This document shows positions 9,781-17,032 of a stretch of DNA of 36,055 bases, piece by piece. Origin of the DNA: Lactobacillus sp. (GTDB lineage: Bacteria; Bacillota; Bacilli; Lactobacillales; Lactobacillaceae); assembly GCA_022651245.1 (NCBI GenBank), contig JALCQM010000029.1, positions 1 to 36,055 on the forward strand. Direction: 5' to 3'. Made by a program: the position numbers and the translations under genes. Position 1 is the stretch's first letter; every line of letters starts with the position of its first letter. The notes below the pieces were generated by a model. The model searched no databases, was not told the DNA's origin, and saw only the letters and a list, made by a program, of their open reading frames with translations.

Positions 9781-10788
9781 ATGACTGACGAACGATTGAT
9801 GGCGACTGGAGCCAGTCCGGAAGAAGATCCGATCGAACGCAGCTTGCGACCACAATTGCTAGCTGACTACATTGGCCAAACGACGGTCAAACAACAGTTG
9901 AGCGTCTACATTCAAGCGGCCAAAAAGCGAGAAGAAGCGTTGGACCACGTGTTGTTATATGGCCCACCTGGCTTGGGCAAAACCACGTTAGCGTTAGTGA
10001 TCGCCAACGAATTAGCGGTCCACATTCGCACGACCAGCGGCCCCGCGATCGAGAAGCCAGGGGATCTGGTGGCCTTGCTGAACGAATTGCAGCCGGGGGA
10101 TGTTTTATTCATCGATGAGATTCACCGACTACCTAAGATCGTTGAAGAAATGCTCTACTCGGCGATGGAAGATTTTTACATCGACATCGTGGTCGGTCAA
10201 GGCCCAACTGCGCATCCCGTCCATTTCCCGCTGCCGCCGTTCACCTTGGTGGGGGCGACAACGCGGGCAGGGATGTTGTCGGCGCCGTTGCGCGACCGCT
10301 TCGGGATCACGGAACACATGGCCTATTACACGGCCGACGAGTTGACTGCGATCGTGCAGCGGACGGCGGGCATTTTTGATATGCGTCTGCAGCCAGAAAG
10401 TGCTTTAGCGCTGGCCCGCCGTTCGCGCGGGACGCCGCGGATCGCGAACCGCTTGTTAAAACGTGTCCGGGACTTTGCGGAAGTGGCGTCAGCCGAGTCG
10501 ATTTCTGTGGCCTTGGTTGACCATGCCTTAAACCAGCTCCAAGTGGACGCCAAAGGCCTGGACCAAATCGACCGCAAACTGTTGCTGATGATGATCCGCG
10601 ATTATGATGGTGGGCCAGTCGGGCTCGCGACGATCGCCGCCAATATCGGTGAAGAAACGGCCACGATCGAAGAAATGTATGAACCGTACTTACTCCAAAT
10701 TGGCTTTTTAAAGCGGACGCCGCGTGGCCGAATGGTGACGCCGGCAGGGTTTGCCCATTTGGATATCCCTTATTTGACTAAGAAATGA
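9781..10788 (+). CDS. ruvB: Holliday junction branch migration ATPase RuvB
   Basis: This 335-residue AAA+ protein forms hexameric rings that drive branch migration with RuvA. Walker [10 protein letters not shown] is at residues 61-69, Walker B FIDEIHR near 110, the sensor ATTRAG follows, and the arginine finger is in RDRFG near 171. The C-terminal winged helix with the [18 protein letters not shown] block is complete. GGAGG precedes ATG at 9781. The gene is sandwiched tightly between ruvA and queA, the standard Firmicutes order. Confidence 0.98.
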   Translation: MTDERLMATGASPEEDPIERSLRPQLLADYIGQTTVKQQLSVYIQAAKKREEALDHVLLYGPPGLGKTTLALVIANELAVHIRTTSGPAIEKPGDLVALLNELQPGDVLFIDEIHRLPKIVEEMLYSAMEDFYIDIVVGQGPTAHPVHFPLPPFTLVGATTRAGMLSAPLRDRFGITEHMAYYTADELTAIVQRTAGIFDMRLQPESALALARRSRGTPRIANRLLKRVRDFAEVASAESISVALVDHALNQLQVDAKGLDQIDRKLLLMMIRDYDGGPVGLATIAANIGEETATIEEMYEPYLLQIGFLKRTPRGRMVTPAGFAHLDIPYLTKK

Positions 10789-10803
10789 TTGGAAGGATAA
10801 ATT

Positions 10804-11838
10804 TTGTTAACCACAGAAGATTTTGATTATGACTTACCCCACGAACTGATCGCACAGACCCCGCTGAAGGAGCGCGATGCAAGCCGGATGTTGGTTTTGA
10901 ACGCTGAGACGGGCGCGACCGAGGACAAACATTTTTACGATATTCTCGACTACATCCAGCCAGGGGATGCGATCGTGATGAACGATACTCGGGTGATGCC
11001 GGCCCGCCTGTACGGGGTCAAAAAAGACACTGGCGCGCATATGGAAGTGCTATTGCTCCACAATACAGAAGGCGACCAGTGGGAAACCTTGATGAAGCCA
11101 GCGCGCAAGGCGCCGGTGGGCACCGAAATCGATTTTGGCGATGGCCTATTAACGGCCGTCGTTAAAGAAGAGTTGGATCATGGTGGCCGGATCGTTGAGT
11201 TCCATTATCAAGGGATCTTCATGGAGGTGCTGGACCAGCTGGGAGAAACCCCATTGCCGCCTTACATCAAGGAAAAACTAGATGATCCAGAGATGTACCA
11301 AACCGTGTACGCCAAAGAAGTCGGCTCCGCAGCGGCACCAACAGCCGGGTTGCACTGGACAGAAGACTTATTGCAAAAAGCGCAGGACAAAGGGGCCAAA
11401 CTGGTTTACCTGACCTTGCACGTGGGCTTAGGCACGTTCCGGCCGGTATCTGTGGATAATATTGAAGACCACAAGATGCATAGTGAATTCTACCGGTTTT
11501 CTCAAGAGGCGGCGGACACTTTGAATGAGGTGCGGCGCAACGGCGGTCGGATCATTGCCACCGGGACGACCTCGATCCGGACGCTCGAGACGATCGGGAC
11601 AAAGTTTGATGGGGAGATCAAGCCGGCTAGTGGCTGGACCGACATTTTTATTAAGCCGGGGTATCAGTGGCGGGTCGTCGATGCCTTCATCACGAACTTC
11701 CATTTGCCAAAGTCGACGCTTGTGATGTTAGTCGCTTCTTTCACCGGCCGTGAGAACATCTTGAACGCGTATCAGCATGCAATCGAAGAACGGTATCGCT
11801 TCTTCAGTTTTGGTGATGCGATGTACATTCATAAATAG
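10804..11838 (+). CDS. queA: tRNA preQ1(34) S-adenosylmethionine ribosyltransferase-isomerase QueA
   Basis: This 344-residue enzyme moves the ribosyl part of S-adenosylmethionine to 7-aminomethyl-7-deazaguanine in tRNA to give epoxyqueuosine, the step after Tgt. The N-terminus ([20 protein letters not shown]), the [10 protein letters not shown] block, the [10 protein letters not shown] block and the C-terminal FSFGDAMYI are family hallmarks. The start is TTG at 10804, with GGAAGGA at 10791-10797 six bases upstream; no ATG fits. queA usually precedes tgt directly, but here a TnpB element and a gene remnant separate the two by 1.8 kb. Confidence 0.97.
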   Translation: MLTTEDFDYDLPHELIAQTPLKERDASRMLVLNAETGATEDKHFYDILDYIQPGDAIVMNDTRVMPARLYGVKKDTGAHMEVLLLHNTEGDQWETLMKPARKAPVGTEIDFGDGLLTAVVKEELDHGGRIVEFHYQGIFMEVLDQLGETPLPPYIKEKLDDPEMYQTVYAKEVGSAAAPTAGLHWTEDLLQKAQDKGAKLVYLTLHVGLGTFRPVSVDNIEDHKMHSEFYRFSQEAADTLNEVRRNGGRIIATGTTSIRTLETIGTKFDGEIKPASGWTDIFIKPGYQWRVVDAFITNFHLPKSTLVMLVASFTGRENILNAYQHAIEERYRFFSFGDAMYIHK

Positions 11839-11841
11839 CTT

Positions 11842-11873
11842 AAAAAAACGCCGATGCTGAACCAGCATCGGCG
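11842..11873 (-). terminator. Strong minus-strand terminator downstream of queA
   Basis: CGCCGATGCTG (11849-11859) pairs perfectly with CAGCATCGGCG (11863-11873). The seven-A tract lies on the queA side (11842-11848), so the T-run exists only for minus-strand transcription; on the plus strand the stem is followed by CCCC. It therefore fits the minus-strand remnant at 11963-12130 and not queA. Confidence 0.75.
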
Positions 11874-11962
11874 CCCCACGTGGTAGGCGGACCCCATTAT
11901 CGGTTAGTGCCTTGACGACGGAGACGTTTCTTCTAGACGCGTGAACGCGCTAAAACATCGAA

Positions 11963-12130
11963 TCAAAAATCGAACGCTTGAATGGCGGCAAAAAAGCTGC
12001 CGAGATCGGTTTTTGGATCCGCCTTAATCGCATTATCGCATGTCTGCGCACCGCGGGCAATCAATCTGCTCGCAGCATACGAGGAGGTCAACAGCTGTAA
12101 ATAAAAATGTAGAATAATATAGAGTTTCAT
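11963..12130 (-). pseudogene. Minus-strand gene remnant (C-terminal fragment)
   Basis: A 55-codon minus-strand frame ends at TGA (11963-11965). The last 35 or so residues (from AASRLIARGAQTC to IQAFDF) come from GC-rich, chromosome-like DNA and read like a true protein C-terminus, whereas the first 15 codons come from AT-rich DNA and lack a ribosome binding site in front of ATG at 12130. A strong minus-strand terminator lies 90 bases beyond the stop. The simplest reading is that an older minus-strand gene lost its 5' part when the TnpB element arrived. A genuine short hydrophobic peptide is the alternative. I cannot name the parent family. Confidence 0.4.
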
Positions 12131-12306
12131 CACGCTTTGTGACGCTGTAGTGATTCAGTGGAAGGTAGCGTCATAGTGTTGTATGAAATGATGAACTCGT
12201 GAGAAGTGCATAGTAAACTGGTGCTCTCTTAGTGGTAAAAGTTTCTCTGTCTTGACAAACTTCTTTCATCTTCTTTGCGTAATTTATAGATGAAGGAGGT
12301 GATGAG

Positions 12307-13491
12307 ATGCTAAGAACTCACAAAGTACGCTGCTACCCGAATGCCACGATGCAACTGGCCTTGAAGCAAGCGTGCGATTATCGGCGCTATAGCTATAACC
12401 AAGCTCTGGCAACTTGGAACGATATGTATGATGAATCCGTCATCTTGGAAGACAAGCGCTTGCGCCCAAACGAGCGCAAAGTGCGTGACGAATTGGTCGC
12501 CAATAAAGCTGACTGGCAGTTCAGTCGTTCAGCCCGTATCCTACAGTTGGCCGTACATGACGTTGCCCAAGCGTGGAAAAATTTCTTCAACCCGAAGATG
12601 CCCGACCACGCTAAGCCGCGATTCAAGTTTCGAAAGCGTAGTCGCCAGGCCTTTAAGACTGATCGTGCGACGATCGTGGGTGGTAAGCTGCGGCTGGACA
12701 AACCACATGCGTATCAAGGTGCTTGGTATGGTATCCGCTTAGCAGAAACCCCGCGCTGGAAAGGCCCTATTCGGTTGGCAACCATTGCTGAAGAAGCTGA
12801 TGGCTACTATGTGAGTTTGAGTATCGAGGTTGAACAGCCGCAACCCTTGCCAGCTTCGGAGCGGGTCTGCGGGGTCGACGCCAATATCGGCAAGTACGTC
12901 TATAATAACGGCGACACCATGGCTACCCTGCCAGTATTGACTGCCAAACTCATCAGCCTGTACGACCGCATCTCCTTGTATCAACGTCAACTTGCCCGCA
13001 AGCGGCGAGCGAATCCAGGACACTTTCTGTCTAAGCATTACCGCGCAGCGAAAATCAAGTTGAAGCGGGCTTATCAGAAAGTATCACGGATTCAAAATGA
13101 TCTCTTGCAGAAGCTGACGACGCAGCTGGTGGTTAACAACGGTACTATTGCCATCGAAGACCTGGATGCGAAGCACATGAAGATGAACAAACGACTGGCC
13201 AAAAACCTTCATCGCTCGTTGTTTGGGCGCTTCAAGGTGTTGATGCAGGATAAGACCGCTTGGTATGGTCGAACATTAGTGCTCGTCGATCGCTTCTTTC
13301 CTAGCACGCAGCAGTGCAGCAATTGTGGCGTCGTCAAGACTGGCATCGATAAGCTGACCTTGGCTGGCAATCAGTATCATCACACCAAACATCACGAGTT
13401 TCATTGTTACGGCTGTGGCATCCGGTTAGACCGGGATCAAAACGCTGTATTGAATTTGATTCAGTATGCACAGGGGCAGGCTATGTCCTAG
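12307..13491 (+). CDS. tnpB: RNA-guided nuclease TnpB (IS200/IS605 family)
   Basis: This 394-residue protein is a TnpB, the RNA-guided DNA endonuclease ancestor of Cas12. The RuvC catalytic triad appears intact: D191 in GVDANIG, E284 in AIEDLD and D377 in LDRDQNA. The zinc finger is C337-x2-C340 (CSNC) with C367-x2-C370 (CYGC). The N-terminal helix-turn-helix-like region (residues 1-60, RCYPNATMQLALKQACDYRR) is typical. ATG at 12307 follows AAGGAGGTGAT, almost fully complementary to the 16S rRNA tail. TTGACA upstream of the gene (within 12250-12262) is a possible -35 box. The length is normal and there is no frameshift, so the protein is probably functional. No tnpA is present, so mobility would need help in trans. 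Confidence 0.93.
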   Translation: MLRTHKVRCYPNATMQLALKQACDYRRYSYNQALATWNDMYDESVILEDKRLRPNERKVRDELVANKADWQFSRSARILQLAVHDVAQAWKNFFNPKMPDHAKPRFKFRKRSRQAFKTDRATIVGGKLRLDKPHAYQGAWYGIRLAETPRWKGPIRLATIAEEADGYYVSLSIEVEQPQPLPASERVCGVDANIGKYVYNNGDTMATLPVLTAKLISLYDRISLYQRQLARKRRANPGHFLSKHYRAAKIKLKRAYQKVSRIQNDLLQKLTTQLVVNNGTIAIEDLDAKHMKMNKRLAKNLHRSLFGRFKVLMQDKTAWYGRTLVLVDRFFPSTQQCSNCGVVKTGIDKLTLAGNQYHHTKHHEFHCYGCGIRLDRDQNAVLNLIQYAQGQAMS

Positions 13492-13560
13492 CGATTCAAG
13501 AGCTAGTCAATGTTGCCAAGGGGTATCCCGCGGTAAGAATACTGGTGTTGACGGGATCAA
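13400..13560 (+). ncRNA. Probable omega RNA (reRNA) of the TnpB element
   Basis: In this family the guide RNA scaffold overlaps the 3' end of tnpB and ends at the element's right boundary, with the guide read from flanking DNA. The stem ATCCCG (13525-13530) with CGGGAT (13552-13557) and the terminal TCAA fit a scaffold 3' end. The guide would then begin at 13561 (ATAAAATAAGAGTGAACAAC). The 5' limit is only a guess from family practice. Confidence 0.4.
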
Positions 13561-13599
13561 ATAAAATAAGAGTGAACAACTAAGAAAGGAAATATATAA

Positions 13600-14793
<1,194 letters not shown>

Positions 14794-14861
14794 GGGTGGC
14801 TGAAAGCCGGATAATCTGTTACAGTATTAGACGAACGAATAAAAAAAACGAGGTGCCTATA

Positions 14862-15239
14862 TTGGGTAATTATTCCATGATTTTACTGATCGTCGTCATG
14901 TTTGCCTTCATGTACTTTGGCATGATGCGACCACAAAAGAAGCAACAACAAAAGCGCGCCGAAATGTTACAGCAGATGAAAAAAGGCGATAAAGTCGTGA
15001 CGATCGGTGGGTTACACGGTGTCATCGATAGCATTGATAATGCTAAAGGCACTGTTGACCTCGATCTTGACGGTATCTTCTTGACCTTCAACTTGAGCGC
15101 GATCCGGACAGTTGATCCGACTGCAACTGCAACCACGGCCGCGACGACGCAATCCGAGTCCACAGAGACGGCGGATAAGGTAGAAGCTAAGTCGGACGCT
15201 GATGACAATGCGGACGATGACAAGTCGGATAAAGATTAA
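14862..15239 (+). CDS. yajC: Preprotein translocase accessory subunit YajC
   Basis: This 125-residue membrane protein is the SecDF-associated YajC. It has one N-terminal membrane segment (about residues 5-21), then the family motif FGMMRPQKKQQQKR and MKKGDKVVTIGGLHGVI. A threonine/alanine-rich then very acidic tail of about 35 residues ends the protein. I choose TTG at 14862 because GAGGTG sits six bases upstream; a frame open from 14796 would add 22 non-conserved residues. It lies 68 bases after tgt, the standard order, and is closed by a strong terminator. Confidence 0.92.
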   Translation: MGNYSMILLIVVMFAFMYFGMMRPQKKQQQKRAEMLQQMKKGDKVVTIGGLHGVIDSIDNAKGTVDLDLDGIFLTFNLSAIRTVDPTATATTAATTQSESTETADKVEAKSDADDNADDDKSDKD

Positions 15240-15249
15240 GCAAACTGAG

Positions 15250-15274
15250 ACCGCCCCGTTGTGGGCGGTTTTTG
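15250..15274 (+). terminator. Intrinsic terminator after yajC
   Basis: ACCGCCC (15250-15256) pairs with GGGCGGT (15263-15269), followed by TTTTT. Confidence 0.88.
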
Positions 15275-15356
15275 TATGCCGTAGATTTTGAGTGCACGCC
15301 AGTCACTTCCTCGTGATCGCAAAAAAACCGTGTGTTAGCTCGTCATGAGTTTTGTG

Positions 15357-15390
15357 GCGCCAACGTCGCCGCGCTACGTTGGCGCTTTTT
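15357..15390 (+). terminator. Second plus-strand terminator in the yajC-adhE gap
   Basis: GCGCCAACGT (15357-15366) pairs with ACGTTGGCGC (15376-15385), then TTTTT. It lies about 85 bases beyond the yajC terminator with no gene between, so either it is a back-up or it ends a short unrecognised transcript. Confidence 0.75.
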
Positions 15391-15452
15391 GAATTGTTTG
15401 TTAGTTATTCGCGTCCTTGTGCAGCACCGCCTTTCCTTCTGGTACGGGGTCG

Positions 15453-15554
15453 TCAGCCAGGATTAATTTCGTCAAAGCGGCTCAATGACAACTCGGTGTG
15501 TTCATCATTTTCAATCCCTTCGTTCGTTAGCTTCGGACCACTGATCGGGTGCTC
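15453..15554 (-). pseudogene. Possible C-terminal protein remnant without a start
   Basis: A minus-strand frame runs from just after a TAG at 15555-15557 to TGA at 15453-15455. It encodes 33 residues (from EHPISGPKLTNEG to FDEINPG) with no ATG, GTG or TTG start near its 5' end. It looks like a clipped C-terminus next to the inverted repeat. It may also be chance. Confidence 0.2.
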
Positions 15555-15751
15555 CTATATACAAAGAGGCAATTAACCTTCGAAAAAGAGAGTGCTCTCA
15601 TCGAACTTTAATATTAAAAAATAAATTTTTCGTCGTGTATGACATGCGCCGCAACCGGTACACGACAATTAGCCTAAAAAATTGTGCGTAGACGCCTCTC
15701 TTTTTTGACCCTAAATTGCCTCTTTGTATATATAAGGGTCACCGATCAGTC
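15540..15751. repeat. Long inverted repeat with divergent promoter-like arms
   Basis: The left arm (15540-15592) and right arm (about 15698-15751) are inverted copies. Their core AATTGCCTCTTTGTATATA (15714-15732) is a perfect 19-base inverted match to 15556-15574. Similarity continues outward (ACTGATC/GATCAGT) and inward (GAGAG/CTCTC with the A/T tract). The 139-base spacer contains the palindrome GTCGTGTA (15632-15639)/TACACGAC (15659-15666) and AT-rich TTTAATATTAAA. Each arm reads outward as a promoter. Confidence 0.8.
15705..15732 (+). promoter_or_regulatory. Promoter of the large RNA
   Basis: TTGACC (15705-15710) and TATATA (15727-15732) are 16 bases apart (18 if the overlapping TATATA at 15729 is used). 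The start would be near 15740. The mirror arm has TTCGAA-N17-TATATA pointing the other way, with a poorer -35 box. Confidence 0.65.
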
Positions 15752-16295
15752 CCTTATCGCGATCACGTGAGTCGCTGGTATTCTGCCCCACAGAAACCAG
15801 CGCGGGGCACGTGCGGTCGCTGAAAGCGACGTGGGCCCACGCCGCTTTCGCCTAGCCATTGTGCCGATAGTGCGACCTTTCGTCTTATCGCCTCAGCCGG
15901 TTAGGCCCCTGTTGTCCGTCGCTTTGGCCTGGTTTACCCGATGTGCTAGCGCCGTTCGCTAGACGCATCACCGCAGGCACCCCCGCTGAGGTCGCGCGCC
16001 AAGATCGTTGCGACCCACCTGTACCATTGCCGCGCCTTGCGCGTGACCAAAGAGCATACCGATACGCACGATACCGGCTAGCGTCAATGCACACGCCCCT
16101 ATAAAGCCTCTATGCTCATGCCGCAGTCCGGACCAGTTGCCCTCGGTCCCTCTTCGCTCACGGCTTGGCCCGGCCACTGTCCGTTGTCCCCGTGCCTGTG
16201 GGCACCACCCGCGACGATTTGGCGCCGCGGTACTTACAACTGAAGCGCCAAAGGCTCACAGCGTTCAGGCGTTGGGGGTCTTTGGTGTGCAAAAA

Positions 16296-16420
16296 ACCAG
16301 AGCAGAGCATCGCGGTTTTAGCGGTGTGTGTAAGGCAGCCTGGTCGTTGTGCGGCGCCAGCCGTGCAGCGGCCGGGATGACTTACACGCAACCGCGTTGC
16401 GCTGCGGCGCTCGACGATGA
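16296..16420 (+). repeat. Tandem structured repeat, unit 1
   Basis: The unit begins with ACCAGAGCAGAGCA and ends with GCTCGACGATGA. GAGC/GCTC closes the unit, CGCGGTT (16311-16317) pairs with AACCGCG (16390-16396) and GTGTAAG (16328-16334) with CTTACAC (16381-16387). Confidence 0.8.
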
Positions 16421-16546
16421 ACCAGAGCAGAGCAAGGACGGGCCTAGGGGTGGGTATAAGGCGGCGTGACGCGTTATGGCGTAGCCATAGCGTGGCGCGA
16501 CGACTTATACACGACCCCGTTGTCCTTGCGTAGCTCGACGATGAAA
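16421..16546 (+). repeat. Tandem structured repeat, unit 2
   Basis: The edges are the same as in unit 1. The outer stem is GCAAGGAC (16432-16439) with GTCCTTGC (16522-16529). The inner stem is GTATAAG (16454-16460) with CTTATAC (16504-16510), a paired G-C to A-T change relative to units 1 and 3. Confidence 0.8.
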
Positions 16547-16667
16547 ACCAGAGCGCAGCAAGCCGGTTTTAGCAATGTGTGTAAGGCGGCTTGGGTGCGT
16601 CGCGGCACGCGGCGTGAACGGGATGACTTACACGCAATTGCGTTGCGCTGCGGCGCTCGACGATAAA
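16547..16667 (+). repeat. Tandem structured repeat, unit 3
   Basis: Edges are shared with units 1 and 2. GCAAT (16572-16576) pairs with ATTGC (16637-16641), GTGTAAG (16579-16585) with CTTACAC (16627-16633), and GCAG-CAA (16555-16561) with TTGCGCTGC (16643-16651). Confidence 0.8.
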
Positions 16668-16713
16668 GCACCTCCCGAAAGGCTAGATGACGGCACCTTC
16701 AGTCGTTGCGCGG

Positions 16714-16753
16714 AGACTTGTGGCCGGATATCACCCGAGCACAAGTCTTTTTT
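16714..16753 (+). terminator. Intrinsic terminator of the large RNA
   Basis: AGACTTGTG (16714-16722) pairs with CACAAGTCT (16740-16748), followed by TTTTT. It is unidirectional (plus strand), which fixes the coding strand of the RNA upstream. Confidence 0.85.
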
Positions 16754-16927
16754 GCTGCCGACATGGAAAAAGATGGCGGAGCGGAAGACTTCGTGAAATT
16801 AATAATACAGTTAGCAGCAGAATGAAGCACAGAAAAAAGATTTATTGAGAAGAAAGTTCATAGTGTAACAATTTAAAAGGACGATATATTGAAGGAAAAT
16901 GCCTAATCTAGCCTGATTTCAAAAAAA

Positions 16928-16945
16928 TCGTGAAAAATATCACCA
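16928..16945. promoter_or_regulatory. Rex-like operator upstream of adhE
   Basis: GTGA (16930-16933), six A/T bases, then TCAC (16940-16943) lie inside TCGTGAAAAATATCACCA, two mismatches from the TTGTGA-N6-TCACAA Rex consensus. It ends about eight bases before the -35 box. A second half-site TTGTGA is at 16985-16990, and TTCACAA overlaps 16960-16966. Rex represses fermentative genes when NADH is low, which suits adhE. Confidence 0.55.
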
Positions 16946-16951
16946 AACCTG

Positions 16952-16980
16952 TTTACAAATTCACAACAATCGGTTATATT
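16952..16980 (+). promoter_or_regulatory. adhE promoter
   Basis: TTTACA (16952-16957) and TATATT (16975-16980) are exactly 17 bases apart, 52 bases before the adhE start. Confidence 0.75.
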
Positions 16981-17032
16981 GTTCTTGTGAAATGGTTAAC
17001 GAAAAAATTTCGACTCGTGGAGGGAACGTAAC

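Larger units (their letters stand above)
12110..13560 (+). mobile_element. IS200/IS605-type element carrying tnpB only (left end approximate)
   Basis: The element holds a complete tnpB, no tnpA transposase, and a structured right end. The right end is placed at 13560, after the stem ATCCCG (13525-13530)/CGGGAT (13552-13557) and a terminal TCAA, as in this IS group. The left end is not resolved; I place it roughly where composition turns AT-rich near 12100. No target duplication is expected for this family, and none was found. It interrupts the normally adjacent queA and tgt. Confidence 0.5.
15740..16753 (+). ncRNA. Candidate giant structured noncoding RNA (about 1.0 kb)
   Basis: Between a good promoter and a strong terminator lie about 1,010 bases with no credible protein gene but dense plus-strand hairpins. 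Examples: GCTGGT-A-TTCTG/CAGAAACCAGC (15774-15801, CCCCA loop, with GGGG at 15803-15806 able to form a pseudoknot); GTCGC/GCGAC (15816-15830), competing with AAAGCG-CGTGG/CCACG-CGCTTT; GATGTGCTAGCG/CGCTAG-A-CGCATC (15940-15969); GGTCGC/GCGACC (15990-16015); long-range GAGCATA/TATGCTC (16052-16058, 16111-16117); TTTGGCGC/GCGCCAAA (16218-16252). Three tandem hairpin domains follow (16296-16667), then the terminator. The size and ornateness recall the GOLLD and ROOL RNA classes known from Lactobacillales and phages, but I cannot match it to either by eye. The adjacent genes are housekeeping genes, not phage genes. Confidence 0.55.

Noticed and set aside
11849-11873. Terminator of queA
   Set aside because: The T-run exists only on the minus strand; on the plus strand the stem is followed by CCCC.
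15352-15576. Plus-strand 74-codon frame after yajC
   Set aside because: It begins inside a terminator stem, has no ribosome binding site and runs through the left arm of the inverted repeat.
15786-15800. ACAGAAA as a sign of RNase P RNA in the large RNA region
   Set aside because: The GAGGAAAGUCC-type core of RNase P RNA is absent and ACAGAAA lies in the side of a simple hairpin.
16137-16667. Several open frames of 66-110 codons in both strands of the yajC-adhE gap
   Set aside because: They lack good ribosome binding sites, overlap each other in several frames and have biased, low-quality composition. GC-rich structured DNA gives such frames by chance, and the repeated hairpin units explain the sequence better.
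16296-16667. Three regular repeats as a CRISPR array
   Set aside because: The whole 125-base unit repeats with divergence in the middle; there are no short identical repeats with unrelated spacers and no cas genes.
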